A stretch of DNA of 64,000 nucleotides. Origin: Schistocerca nitens. Lineage: Eukaryota; Arthropoda; Insecta; Orthoptera; Acrididae. How positions within the stretch are numbered: position 1 is the first letter of the stretch; every line of letters starts with the position of its first letter. The position numbers and the translations under genes were made by a program. Positions 1 through 10,942 of the stretch are shown here, piece after piece. The stretch spans positions 75,278,387 through 75,342,386 of the forward strand of contig NC_064622.1 of the NCBI RefSeq assembly GCF_023898315.1. The letters run 5' to 3'. A model generated the notes under the pieces. The model made no database searches. It was not told the DNA's origin and saw only the letters and a program-made list of their open reading frames with translations.

Positions 1-939
1 ATCTTCGTTATGGTGTCTCTTGAGATATCAAACACTTACACTATCTGAGTTACGCAAGCACCCACCACCGTCGGAGCACCAACAATTTGTCTTCGTTGGA
101 AGTCAGTTAGCTCCGACATAATGCACTGGCAGCTACATTGAACACTGTTCTGACCACGGCTGACATTTGCAACGTATTGAGGACATTTTTCACACCTGCG
201 GTTCCTGTTCAAAAACAACTTCAAAACTTCAGGCCTTACGTTCAGCCATGCATTTCTTGCGGTTGTCCGTGTTTTTGGCCAACAGCTGTATTTCTCATGT
301 ATAAAATCTGCTACTGAGTAGAAGTAGTGAGCCGATAGGAATGAAAGTAAGAATTATGAAATAATTTTTATCACATGTGACAGGCTTTTTAAATTTGATT
401 GGCACTATTTATAATGGAAATTTTAACGTCTGGTGTCCTTAACTGGACATGAAAAATACCTTTCTACCTTTCATTATGTTCACATATACTGAAGATTTTA
501 TTTATGTGGACTGTAGACAGAACATCATGAAAATGCATATGGGCAAGGGAGAAAGTTTGCGTTTTAAAAGCGCTAGCGTATCAGTTCTACGCCCAGCCCT
601 TTTCGTAAACAAACTGTGTGGTATGAGAACCACGTAAGGCCGAAAACTGCCACTCGAGAGCGCTGCAGTCACAAATCACGTTAAGGAACACGTTCTGTGT
701 GATGATTCAGCTCGTTTCTGAGCGTCCACCAACCACCAAGAAAACCACGTTAGCGTTCTTCACGATGAGAAAAGCGTCCTCTGTGAGGACTGTTTTAAGA
801 ATTAAGCCATTTGTAATTTCCTCAGACTTGAAAAGTCTCTTTTCTCCGATCGTGCTGAACCTTCCTCGATGTTCAAAACGTGTCATTGAAACCTCCTCGC
901 AGATTAAAACTATGCAACAGGCCGATACACGACCCCAGT
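1..939. other. unassigned DNA, no gene recognised
   Basis: Short open frames occur on both strands but none shows a recognisable domain, and frames overlap on opposite strands as expected by chance. I see nothing repetitive relative to the rest of the window. Confidence 0.5.
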
Positions 940-1107
940 ACCAAGCAGGAGAGCTCTTGTGTAGTTTACAAAGTTTAAGAGAGGTACTGGCGGAAGTAGA
1001 GCTATGTACCCAAGTCCTGCCAGGGTAACTCAAACGGTAGATCTTTGGCTGTGAAAGGCTAAGTTTCTGGTTTGAGTACCAGTCCAATACACAGTTTTCA
1101 TCGGGAA
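940..1107 (+). repeat. degenerate tRNA-like SINE, family B
   Basis: The segment follows the same order as the better copy at 25504-25690 read in reverse. It starts with a lead-in containing gaggtactggcggaagta, then a decayed tRNA-like part (aactcaaacggtagatc, gtgaaaggctaag, tggtttgagtaccagtcc), then cacagttttcatc. Known: this tRNA-like repeat is common in arthropod genomes. The A and B box positions are recognisable but mutated, so it is an old, inactive copy. Confidence 0.55.
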
Positions 1108-2909
1108 GGCGGTTTTGAAAGAGCGCAATCTTCGTCGCAGAATGAGAACTCTTCTAAAGATATCATGTTTAGCTTTTGAAGTAATTCACCATTTTTATCA
1201 GCAGCTGACGACAGTCGGGTTTTAAAGTACATGTTGCTGACAAGGTACGTTGTGAATGTGTCGAAAAGTATTTAGTGTGGACAATGCGAACCGTTTCCGA
1301 CGGCTGTACTCAACATAAACGTTATTTAAGGTGCAGAAGGAAAAGTCAGCGATAACGGAAAATAAATAAAATTCTTCTGGTTATTATGCAGGGATCTTTT
1401 TGGATCTCTTAGGCAACCCAGCGTTTCGTCCTCATCTGCGGAGATTACCCCCAGAAAGGGGGGGGGGGGGAAGGAGGGGGCGGGGAGGGAGGGGGGCGGG
1501 TTCGTAGCGTCGATGTCGGTATCTCACCAGTCAGTGACGTTCAGTCTCTCTGTCGCGTACTGGAGCGCGGATGGAGACCACGAGAAATACGGGTATTACA
1601 ATTCCAGTCGGCTTGGCAGTCATACTTTACAAACGCTCGGCTCCATTCAGGGACAACTGAAAATCAGTACGCCAATGAAAACGTATATATTAAAGAACTT
1701 TCTTGTGTGGTATCGAAAGCTTTCATGCATGTAAAAGCTAAGTTAAGAATTATTAAAGCCGTCTGCAGCAGTTACTCGCTTTCCGGCGGCGACGGCTGCT
1801 GGCACTCGTCAGACCTGTAGTGTCACTTGCTGTGACGTCAGCACTGCGGCCTGTCTTTCTTGCGCGCTTCAGGCGTGGAGGTGTAACGTCACGTGAGTTT
1901 GGAATGCGGACGCAGTTTGACTTTCTGAGGATGCTGACGTCGCCGTCCTTGTCGTTCCCTTACAGCAGAGTAGTGCATTTCTTCAGAACCGAAAGCTGAA
2001 TATCGCTGAGCGTGACACCTACGATTTATCGCCTCCCTATACAACACCGTTAGTGGCTGCCATGACTTGCGTTTCCTCTGGTAAAATCTTATTTCCTCCC
2101 ACATGCAAAGCGTGTTCCGCTGTAGCTGATTTATCCGTTTCCCCTCTGCGACAGCTGCCTTTGTCATCTTCTGTTCTTAATTCTATCGTTTTCTTTATGG
2201 TACCCAAGTTCACCTGTCCACGGTATTCTGTGCACTCACGCTTTCTCCAGAGGCTGACATTAGATATTCACGACTCTTTTCTGTTGCTTTATGTATTACC
2301 ATAATGTTCCGCTTCTCTAAGAACTTCAATATGCGGTCATTGACACCATTAGTGAAAGGTACAATCATACAGTATATAATAGGTATTTCATTTATATTAT
2401 TGTAGTGTATTTATGGCCTTTTTACTTTCCTTCAGTAATTTCATTTCAGTCAACTGTATTTTCATTTGATTACTCTTAGTCAGTGTCCAAGACCAACGGT
2501 AAATGTTATTATAGGGTTTGCTATTACTTTATGAATTTAACCTTTCTGTCCTGCATTGTCTTGCCGTCCGGTGTTCAGTCTTCTCGGCCACACATCATCT
2601 GAAGCTTAGTTATTTTATTAGTTGCCTCTTTTTTTTCAGGAAATATCGCAGCCAACATACCATAACATTACACTATTTCGATTGAAAGTTCGTATTCTTG
2701 TTATTATTCCTCAAAGTGTACTTACTTTTTACTAATATTTTTAGCAGATAGTTCTTACATATTGGATTCAGGAGATGGTCTCTACAAACAAATCCTTTTC
2801 TGTCTTTCGAATGACTTACGTGTCTATTCTCAGATAATAATCTATGTTCAGTCTGTAACAGTGTAATCTATGCGCACACTGAAGAAAATAGGCAGAAATC
2901 TACACTCTT
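1108..2909. other. unassigned DNA with a long G tract
   Basis: No coding region recognised. Positions 1458-1500 are almost pure G, broken by a few A and C, and are a candidate G-quadruplex on the plus strand. A consensus CRE-type palindrome TGACGTCA lies at 1833-1840 within a moderately CpG-rich stretch, but there is no transcript evidence to link it to a promoter. The 2300-2900 part is AT-rich and featureless. Confidence 0.4.
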
Positions 2910-3111
2910 GCCGGCCGAAGTGGCCGTGCGGTTAAAGGCGCTGCAGTCTGGAACCGCAAGACCGCGCCGGTCGCAGGTTCGAATCCCGCCTCGGGCATGG
3001 ATGTTTGTGATGTCCTTAGGTTAGTTAGGTTTAAGTAGTTCTAAGTTCTAGGGGACTGATGACCACAGATGTTAAGTCCCATAGTGCTCAGAGCCATTTG
3101 AACGATTTGAA
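2910..3111 (+). repeat. tRNA-derived SINE, family A
   Basis: The copy starts with a tRNA-like head: gccggccgaagtggccg, A-box-like gtggccgtgcggttaaagg, and B-box ggttcgaatcccgcctcg. It continues into the family body (gatgtccttaggttagttag … tagtgctcagagccatttg) and ends near a ttgaac motif. RNA polymerase III would transcribe such a unit from the internal A and B boxes, and a LINE would supply the reverse transcriptase. Fourteen other copies in the window share this body in both orientations. Confidence 0.93.
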
Positions 3112-3840
3112 CTTTGCTACAGCATAATCTTTGGTCTGATATGCATTCTAGTACAAAATAAATATCTACAAGCACAAATAATATATTGATGTGTCTCTTG
3201 CTACCCGCAGGTGCGTTCTTGTATTGACAATATACAAGTAACATAGATCAGAAAGATGCACAAAAGATAAGTATATAGAGTGAACCACACTGAACCAGAG
3301 AAACTGGTACAGCTGCCTAATATCGTGCAGGGGCCCCAAGAGCACTCAGAAGTGCCACAACACGACCTGTCATGCACTCCACAAATGTCTGAAGAAGTAC
3401 TGGAGGGAACTAACACCATGAATCCTTCAGGGTTGTCCATAAATACATAAGAGTACGAGGGGCTGGAGATCTCTTTTGAACCCCACCTTGCAAGGCATCC
3501 CTGATGTGGTCAATAATGTTCATGTCAGGGGAGTTTGCTTACCAGCGGTAGCCACTCTGTAGTAATTCTGGAAGTGCGCGGTGTCGCATTGTTCTGCTAG
3601 AATTGTCCAAGCCCGTCGGAATTAACAATGGACATGAATGGGTGCTGGTGATCAGATAGGATGCTTATGTACGTCAGTGTAGTATCTAGAGGTATGTAGA
3701 GGTATCTAGAGGTGTCAGGGGTGCCATATGACACCAACTGCATCGCCCCACACTATTACAGAGCCTCCACCAGCTTGAACAGTCCCCTGCTGACATGTAG
3801 GTCCATGAATTCATGAGCTTGTCTCCATGCCCGTACATGT

Positions 3841-4047
3841 CGGCCGGAGTGGCCGAGCGGTTCTAGGCGCTTCAGTCTGGAGTCGCGCGACCGCTGCGGT
3901 GGCAGGTACGAATCCTGCCTCGGGCATGGATGTGTATGATGTCCGTAGGTTAGTTAGGTTAAAGTAGTTCTAAGTTCTAAGGGACTGATGACCTCATATG
4001 TTAAGTCTCATAGTGCTCAGAACCATTTGAACCATTTTTTGAACCAT
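3841..4047 (+). repeat. tRNA-derived SINE, family A, inside Tc1-like element
   Basis: Full-length head and body. Flanks repeat imperfectly as ccatgcccgtacatgtc before and ccatacccgtacaagtc after, giving a ~17-bp target-site duplication with two differences. The duplication consists of Tc1-element sequence, which proves insertion into that element. Confidence 0.9.
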
Positions 4048-4175
4048 ACCCGTACAAGTCCATCCGTTCCATACAATTTAAAACGAGACTCGTCCTAAGA
4101 GGCAGCATGTTTCCAGTCATCAACAGTCCAATGTCAGTGTTGACGGGCGAGGAGTAAACCTTTGCGTCGTGCAGT

Positions 4176-4390
4176 TCAAAATGGTTCAAATGGCTCTGAG
4201 CACTATGGGACTTAACATCTATGGTCATCAGTCCCCTAGAACTTACAACTACTTAAACCTAACTAACCTAAGGACATCACACAACACCCAGCCATCACGA
4301 GGCAGAGAAAATCCCTGACCCCGCCGGGAATCGAATCCGGGAACCCGGGCGTGGGAAGCGAGAACGCTACCGCACGACCACGAGATGCGG
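4176..4390 (-). repeat. tRNA-derived SINE, family A variant with a different tRNA head (A2)
   Basis: The body is the family A body, but the tRNA-like head differs: on the minus strand it reads ccgcatctcgtggtcgtgcg and carries the B-box gggttcgattcccggc. A 12-bp target duplication gcgtcgtgcagt flanks it exactly at 4164-4175 and 4391-4402. The only other copy of this head in the window is at 20822-21033. Confidence 0.92.
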
Positions 4391-4918
4391 GCGTCGTGCA
4401 GTCATCAAGGGTACACGACTGAGCCATCGGCTCCGAAAACCCATGTCGATTATGTTCCGTTGAATGGTTCGCACGCCGACACTTGTTGATGGTTCAGCAC
4501 TGAAATCTGCAGCAGTTTGTGAAAGGGGTGCACTTCTGCCACGTTGAACGATTCTCTTCAGTCGTCGTTCGTCCCGTTCCTCCAGGATCTTTTTCCGGCC
4601 GCAGCGATGTCGGAGATTCGATGTTTTGCCGGATTCCTGATATTCACGGTATACTCCTTAAAAGGTCGTACGGCAAAATCCCCAGTTCATAGCTACCTCG
4701 GAGACGCTGTTCCCATCGCTCGTGCGCCTATATAACACCACATTCAAACTCCCTTAAATATTGATAATCTCCCTTTGTAGCAGCAATAACCGATCTAACA
4801 ACTACGCCAGACACTTGTCTTATATAGGCATTGTCTACCTCAGTGTTGTATTCTGCCTATTTACATATCTGTATATTTGAATACTCAACCCCATATCAGT
4901 TTCTTTGGCGCTTCAGTG

Positions 4919-5984
4919 TATTTGCTACGTAATTACAGCGTGAATGACCTCTAGCACGTCATAGTTATTACATGACTAAGAAAATGAAATATTTACTGTG
5001 TAATTAAAGAGTAAACGATTTACAGAATGCCATAGTTGTTAGAAGACCCAGAGAATATAATTTATTCAGGAGAATGAATATGTCTACTTGTTTACCTTTT
5101 TTGTGTTTTGTCCAGAAGGTTTCGAAAATTTTGGAAGAAAACGATTTGCATTGATTCAGTTTGTTTGTTCAAGATTTTTTGAGGTGATTTTTAGCTTTTG
5201 AATTTAAATCTCTAATTGTCCGATGAGATTCATATGTAATTTTTTTCAGCAATATGTATATCAAAAAGAGTGGCGTTAATCTCATCAACAAAGTGTTTGT
5301 GTGAACTACATGTGATGCACAGATGGACTTCTTTGAGGAGCATCCATATGTTCTTTGTAGCAGGTTGCAAAGTTTATACTTACTCCCGTTGAATATTTAA
5401 TGACAAAAACTCTTGAAATCAATAAAGCACGTTGTATTAAGTGTAGGTGTAAGTTCTTTTATGCTTCCCAGTTTCTATAAAAAGCACAGTCTTGTTTCTC
5501 TAGATTCGCGTTTCTTAACGCTGTAAATTTGATTACTTTCTCGTCTGTTTCGTTTATTACCTGTCTTGCATCTCATTTCCCGAAAATTCCGTATACATTT
5601 ATCTCGCATCAGCGTTCTACTTAAGTTACGACAGCGTTAGCCAGAATGGGCTGCACGAAAAATTCCCTTTGTGTATTGGATTGTGCATGCCGGGTTTTCA
5701 TTTAGATAAGGAGAGGCCATTTATCGTTCTCCGCGGAATTGTCTTGCATAATTCCTGGCCACATACTTATGGTGGTCGTCTGAATGAAATTTGTGGTCGT
5801 ATCGCCTGCAGAGGTAATAGGGGGCCGACGGGGCGCCAGTTAAGTTGCGCGGCGCGTCCACCTGCCGCGTTTCAGACTCCCGTGGATAGATGGCGCTGCG
5901 GGCTCTCAGAGTGCCTACCGGCTCGACACTCGTGTGGCCGCAATTACCGGTTCAGGAGTCCTTCGCGTGCAATATTATTGCGAG
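4919..5984. other. unassigned DNA with a short CpG-rich patch
   Basis: AT-rich, no domain recognised. Positions 5815-5950 are distinctly GC- and CpG-rich (cggggcgccagttaagttgc, tggatagatggcgctgcggg) and contain a caattaccggtt block. A frame of 146 codons begins at 5669 but matches nothing I know and spans the composition change, so I do not call it a gene. Confidence 0.4.
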
Positions 5985-6266
5985 GGGACTTAGAACCGTT
6001 GATCACACATTATTATGACTGCCCACGTTCTTTTACTGAATGCTGCACTACACTTCAAAGCGGCACACACATGACACTGTTTTTCTACAAACTCATCAAG
6101 TCCCTTTGAACGATGGGAACAATCTACCAATCGGTCGATCCCTCGGATAGAAATCCCGCTGCTCGCTGACGGAGCCTTTCGAGAACCACTGTGTTTGCGT
6201 CCTCACTGTCGGAAAATCTGCGAATCAGTTCTTCGGTTGTCGGTTGTAACGCCCCAACGACCACCT
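5985..6266 (-). pseudogene. mariner-like transposase, C-terminal remnant
   Basis: Minus-strand reading contains EELIRRFSDSEDAN, then VLERLRQRAAGFLSEGS. This resembles the tail of mariner-type transposases (…EELIR…YERLLDQGADFYRRG…) seen better at 55440-55672. The left end has a degenerate gcgaggggacttagaacc that could be a terminal repeat. No catalytic residues survive. Family assignment is by resemblance only. Confidence 0.4.
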
Positions 6267-6277
6267 TAAAGTCAATT

Positions 6278-6476
6278 GGCTGGCTCAAATGGCTCTGAGC
6301 ACTATGGGACTCAACTTCTGAGGTCATTAGTCCCCTAGAACTTAGAACTAGTTAAACCTAACTAACCTAAGGACATCACAAACATCCATGCCCGAGGCAG
6401 GATTCGAACCTGCGACCGTAGCGGTTCTGCGGTTCCAGACTGCAGCGCCTTTAACCGCACGACCACTTCGGCCGGC
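6278..6476 (-). repeat. tRNA-derived SINE, family A
   Basis: Complete copy in reverse orientation, tRNA-like head at the right end (ggccggc at 6470-6476). Perfect 11-bp target duplication taaagtcaatt at 6267-6277 and 6477-6487. It lies next to the mariner-like remnant. Confidence 0.95.
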
Positions 6477-6487
6477 TAAAGTCAATT

Positions 6488-7509
6488 AAGAAAGAACGTA
6501 AAGTAGGGAAAGTTATCTTGGCAGTTACGACATCTTTGCCGATGAGCTAACACGAAAGAGTTTTGTCAACAACTACATTGAACACCACTGAGCATATTTG
6601 TTAGCGAAAGAGAAAGAAGAAACATCGTATTTCAGCAATGGACAAATATCCATGTGACAAATGTGACATTAATATCTCAACAGATAAGTCCAAAGTAATG
6701 TCATCAGAGATAACTTTTATGTGGAAGAGATTTGCAAGCGCAACGAAGAAATTCAATGCACCTACAATGCTCTTCCACAGAAGAAGTCACTTGCTAGAAC
6801 TCATCCAGTGCAGACGTACGAGAGCAGTTCTGATCTGAATTATTAAGATTGCGAATCGTGACGAGATTGTTTTCGATTTTAGAAGTGTTTGTTGCGTGAC
6901 GGGATTCACGGCTTAAGAAACGGATTTTATGAACTGAGACAGGAACAGATAAACTCATTTAACCGTGCAGTACTGGTTAATTGAAATCTAATAACGGAAT
7001 TAGTGAACATTGGACTTGACTTTAAATTAGTTGGACCTTAAGGAGAAATGAACATTCTATGAAAGAATACACACAATTAGTCTTGAGTAGGACCCAAGTA
7101 CACGACATCATGAAGATAAAACAATAACGCTAAAGTGTTGAGTTGTGGTAATTGCGAAGAAACTATAACTCAATCGTACTGGCTTAACTAAACTATTCCG
7201 TGTGCTTGTGGTGTGGGAGTTAGAAGTATTTAGTCAGAAAATAACAATAATCTGTTCGTTACCAGTAAAATGCCCGGTGTGGACTACATCATTAAATAGT
7301 TTGATAAATGACTAAATCAACGACTACTCATGAAAGACTACTTCTTGAAGTGCAAATATTCACGTCATTTGTTGAGAAGTGAACTTTAAAATATTTTCGT
7401 GTTACGACGCAATCTTACAAAGACTAAATCAAAGAGTATCTCTGGATCTCGCTGCATACCAGCACAACAATTCCATAGCAACGAGACAACAGCGTAAGAA
7501 AAGGCTGTT
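6488..7509. other. unassigned AT-rich DNA
   Basis: No gene, repeat or terminal structure recognised. One 66-codon frame at 6638-6838 has no known motif. Confidence 0.5.
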
Positions 7510-7523
7510 AACTAAAATATTTC

Positions 7524-7864
7524 GGCCGGCCAAGGTGGCCGTGCGGTTCTAGGCGCTACAATATGGAGCCGAGCGAGCGCTACGGTCGCAGGTTCGAATC
7601 CTGCCTCGGGTATGGATGTGTGTGATGTCCTTAGGTTAGTTAGGTTTAATTAGTTCTAAGTTCTAGGCGAATCAAAACGACCGGGAGAGCGGTGTGTTGA
7701 TCCCACGCCCCTCCTATCCGCATCCTCAACCGAGGATGACACGGCGGTCGGATGGTCCCGATGGGCCACTTGTGGCCTGAAGACGGAGTGCTGCTAAAAG
7801 TTCTAGGTGACTGATGACCTCAGAAGTTCAGTCGCATAGTGCTCATAGCCATTTCAACCATTTG
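7524..7864 (+). repeat. tRNA-derived SINE, family A, interrupted by a 5S-type SINE
   Basis: The head (ggccggccaaggtggccg, B-box ggttcgaatcctgcctcg) and the body end (tagtgctcatagccatttc) are separated by 130 bp of another SINE at 7668-7797. The outer copy has its own 14-bp target duplication aactaaaatatttc at 7510-7523 and 7865-7878. Confidence 0.94.
7668..7797 (+). repeat. 5S-rRNA-type SINE, 5'-truncated, inserted in a SINE
   Basis: Contains only the 3' body of the 5S-type SINE at 24812-25129 (accgggagagcggtgtgttg … ctgaagacggagtgct); the 5S-like head is absent. Flanked by a 10-bp duplication aagttctagg (7658-7667 and 7798-7807) that is part of the host SINE body. Truncation at the 5' end is what premature termination of reverse transcription gives. 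Confidence 0.9.
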
Positions 7865-8032
7865 AACTAAAATATTTCCTCGCAATCAGTGGTGTGTGCT
7901 ATGCGAAGGAGAGAAGAATTGATAACTACTGCAATCCGGGCAATTAACAATACAACATTAATAATGAAAAGCATCAATTATACGATTTCGCATAAGTGGA
8001 AACGCTGCGGACTTGTAATTGAGATACAACGA

Positions 8033-8168
8033 GCTACGGTCGCAGGTTCGAATCCTGCCTCGGGCATGGATGTGTGTGATGTCCTTAGGTTAGGTAGGTT
8101 TAATTACTTCTAAGTTCTAGGGGACTCATGACCTAAGATGTTAAGTCCCATAGTACCATTTGAACCAT
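8033..8168 (+). repeat. tRNA-derived SINE, family A, 5'-truncated
   Basis: Begins just before the B box (gctacggtcgcaggttcg) and lacks the rest of the tRNA head. A perfect 14-bp target duplication ttgagatacaacga at 8019-8032 and 8169-8182 shows that this is a 5'-truncated insertion, not later erosion. Confidence 0.93.
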
Positions 8169-8182
8169 TTGAGATACAACGA

Positions 8183-8584
8183 CTACGCGAGAAACGCCTT
8201 TTCGGAAGTTTTTCAGGTTCTTTTCTCCCGTTAATTTACGGGGACTGACGTTATATCGCATCGTGTCTCTACTCTGCCGGGAGAGCTGTGGCAGTAGCAG
8301 TTCTAGGGCGTCGACTAGATCAGCACGCGGTTGGAGTCCGGGGGGCACGCGCCACACACGGGACATTGTCGTTGTGGTCGATTTCCACGACTTTCTTCCC
8401 GTTCAGCATCAGCGACATCTGTACGATCTTGATCAAAGAGTTGGCACCATTTAATTACGGCTGGACACGACGTTATATATGGTCCACATACCGCCAAAAT
8501 GGCACGGTTGATCTCGGTGCAAATTAGACCTTCTGCTCACGAAAATGCTGCTGACCGGCGTACTTCAACTACACTGAAGCTGAC
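8183..8584. other. unassigned DNA
   Basis: Moderately GC-rich; no domain recognised. Overlapping short frames occur on both strands between 8260 and 8530 with no homology I can name. Confidence 0.4.
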
Positions 8585-9604
8585 ATGTAAACAGGGAGAA
8601 TGCAGCGCTGCAGTCGGCAGTGCCTATATGAGACAACAAGTATCTGGCGCAGTTGTTACAACCGCTACTGCTGATACAGTGACAGGTTATCAAGATTTAA
8701 GTGAGTTCGAACGTAGTGTTCAGTCGGCGCACGAGCGATGGGACACAGCATCTCCGAGGTAGCGATTGAGTGAGGAATTTTCTGTGCGACGATTTCACGA
8801 GTGTACCGCGAATAGTAGGAATCCGGTAAAACGTCAAATCTTTGACATCACTACAACCGGGAAAATATCCTTCAAGAACGGGACCAACGATGATTGAAGA
8901 GGATCGTTCAACGTCAAGAAGTGCAGCCCTTCCGGAAATTACTGCAGATTTCAATGCTGGGCCATCAACATGTGTCAGCGTGCGAACCATTCAACGAAAC
9001 ATCATCGATTTGGGCTTTCTGAGCTGAAAGCTAACTCGTGTACTCGTGATGGCTGCACGACGCAAAGCTTTACCGAAACTGGACTGTTGATGACTGGAAA
9101 CATGTTGCCTGGTCTTAGAGTCTCGTTTCAAACTGTATCGAGCGGATGGACTTGTACGGGTATGGAGACAGCCTCATTAATCCATGGATCCCGCATATCA
9201 GCAGGGGACAGTTGAAGCTGATGGAGGCTCTATAAAGGTGTGTGGATTGTGCAGCTGGGCAATTCCAGCAGGACAATGCGACACCCCACACATTCAGATT
9301 TGCTACAGAGTGGCTCCAGGAGCACTCTTCTGAGTTTAAACACTTCCGATGGCTACCAAACTGCCAGGTATCAACATTATTGAGCATATTTGTGATGCCT
9401 TGCAATGTGCTGCTTAGAAGAGATCTCCACCCTTTCGTACTACAAATTTATGAACAGCTGCGCAGGATTCATGGTGTCAGTTTCGTCCAGCACTACTTCA
9501 GACATTAGTCGAGTCCATGCCACGTCGTGTTGTGGCACTTGTGCGTGCTCTCGGGGCCCTACACGATATTAGGCAGGTGTTCCAGTTTCTTTGGATCTCC
9601 AGTG
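8585..9604 (+). mobile_element. Tc1-like DNA transposon, decayed
   Basis: Same family as 3286-4918. It begins inside the left untranslated part (tgtaaacagggagaatgcag) and ends in the terminal repeat ccagtttctttggatctcca followed by TA at 9605-9606. Pieces of a DD34E transposase appear in several frames. These are a helix-turn-helix region (RAMGHSISEV-like, near 8740), FQTVSSGWTCT corresponding to 'FKLYRADG' (~9130), FQQDNATPHT with the second catalytic Asp (9265-9300), and a segment equivalent to the 'NIIEHI' Glu motif (~9375-9390). The region between the first Asp and QQDN is partly deleted, so no active enzyme can be made. Confidence 0.75.
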
Positions 9605-9606
9605 TA

Positions 9607-10042
9607 TGAAGTACGTTCCCGGTTGCCGCGCTCTTTCACTCTCCACACTGTGAGGCACCTGTTATCTGTACCGCAGTAGGCCTGTTACAGTGCTACACTG
9701 TTTTGGGTTTTCTTAGAGTCACGTGTAATTCTGCGTCTAGTACGTAAATATTCTTCATAATTAGCTTGCCCCAATGCAAATCATCATAGCATTCTTTTTT
9801 CGAACTTTTATACAGACACTACTCACTCATATAGATTAAGTGTCTGCAGAATAAGGGGCACAATATTTATTTTTATGGTGCTGTTAACAACTTTCATCAG
9901 AGTCGTGTAATATTCTTCTAGTTGTTGATTGGGTTGCTATGCTAAAGAGAGACATTCAGTAATTGCCGCGCAGCAACAAGCAGTAATCTGTATGATTAAA
10001 ATTTGTTATTTAACTGCGTTAAATGAATATTTTCATTTGGCA
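9607..10042. other. unassigned DNA
   Basis: AT-rich; nothing recognised. Confidence 0.5.
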
Positions 10043-10054
10043 TTATCTTTCTTA

Positions 10055-10940
10055 GCCGGCCGGGGTGGCCGAGCGGTTTTGGGCGCTACAGTCTGGAACC
10101 GCGCGACCGCTACGGTCGCAGGTTCGAATCTTGCCTCGGGCGTGGATGTGCGTGCTGTGTCAGTTGGGAAGAGCACACCACAGAACTGCAGAAACGCCTT
10201 AAGAAATCTGTATTTGCAATTCGAGTGTTAGCAGACATAGGCGACATAAAAATGAAAAAGCTTGCATACTTTGCCTACTTTCATTCCATAATGTCATATG
10301 GTATAATATTTTGGGGTAACTCTTCAAGTCAAACAAAAGTTTTCAGAGTCCAAAAGCGTGTAATACGTATTATTTGTGGAGTAAATTCACGGACGTCCTG
10401 TAGAAACCTCTTCAAAGAACTGGGTGTACTAACTACTGCCTCTCAGTATATTTACTCATTAATGCAATTTGTCCTAAATAATATATCTCTTTTTCCAACA
10501 AACAGCTCAGTTCATACATACAATACCAGGAACAAAAATGATCTGCACAAGGACTTAAAAGCACTTACTTTAGTTCAAAAAGGGGTCCACTACTCAGGAA
10601 CACTCATCTTCAATAATTTGCCAGTAAACATAAAAAATTTAGTTACAAATAAAGATCAGTTTAAAAGGAGCCTGAAAGACTTACTAGTGGCCAACTCCTT
10701 CTACTCCATTGACGAATTTTTTAATAGAAACAAATTATGTATTGTATATATTCATTCTATCAGTATTGTTATTTCAGCTTAAAAAAAATTGACATGTTCC
10801 ACATCCAAGAGGATCTCCTCAGCACGGATCTATGGAACGAGATCTAATCTAATCTAATCTAATCCTTAGGTTAGTTAGTTCTAGGGGACTGATGACCTCA
10901 GAAGTTAAGTCCCATAGTGCTCAGCGCTATTTGGACCATT
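10055..10940 (+). repeat. tRNA-derived SINE, family A, split by a LINE
   Basis: The head and start of the body occupy 10055-10158; the remaining body is at 10864-10940, where about 20 bases are missing after ttaggttagtt. An approximate target duplication ttatctttc / ttatcctttc flanks the whole. The 700-bp insert is a LINE 3' end. Confidence 0.8.
10160..10862 (+). pseudogene. Jockey-like non-LTR retrotransposon, 3' end
   Basis: An open frame at 10225-10782 encodes 185 residues typical of the part that follows the reverse transcriptase in Jockey-type LINEs: KKLAYFAYFHSIMSYGIIFW, then QKRVIRIICG, SSVHTYNTRNKNDLH, and FNNLPVNIKNL. The stop codon is followed by a short 3' UTR and a (TCTAA)n tail (10843-10862). 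The reverse transcriptase and endonuclease are absent, so this is a 5'-truncated insertion. It sits inside a family A SINE. The intact frame over 185 codons suggests it is younger than most LINE copies here. Confidence 0.78.
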
Positions 10941-10942
10941 TA

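Larger units (their letters stand above)
3286..4918 (-). mobile_element. Tc1-like DNA transposon, decayed, with two SINE insertions
   Basis: Both ends carry the same inverted terminal sequence: cacactgaaccagagaaact at the left, and rc tacactgaagcgccaaagaa at the right, running up to 4918. The minus strand between them matches, piece by piece, the Tc1-like copy at 8585-9604. Recognisable pieces are the region encoding the stretch around 'FKLYxxDGLV' near 4060-4110 and the N-terminal helix-turn-helix region near 4400-4620. The transposase frame is broken by many stops and indels. Two SINEs split the element at 3841-4047 and 4176-4390, so it was already in place when both arrived. Known: Tc1/mariner transposases cut and paste at TA sites. 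Confidence 0.75.

Noticed and set aside
1833-1840. CRE-driven promoter
   Set aside because: A single TGACGTCA palindrome with no adjacent initiator, TATA box or open frame is not enough to call a promoter.
5669-6109. 146-codon plus-strand frame
   Set aside because: It spans a composition change and overlaps a mariner-like remnant on the other strand; no motif.
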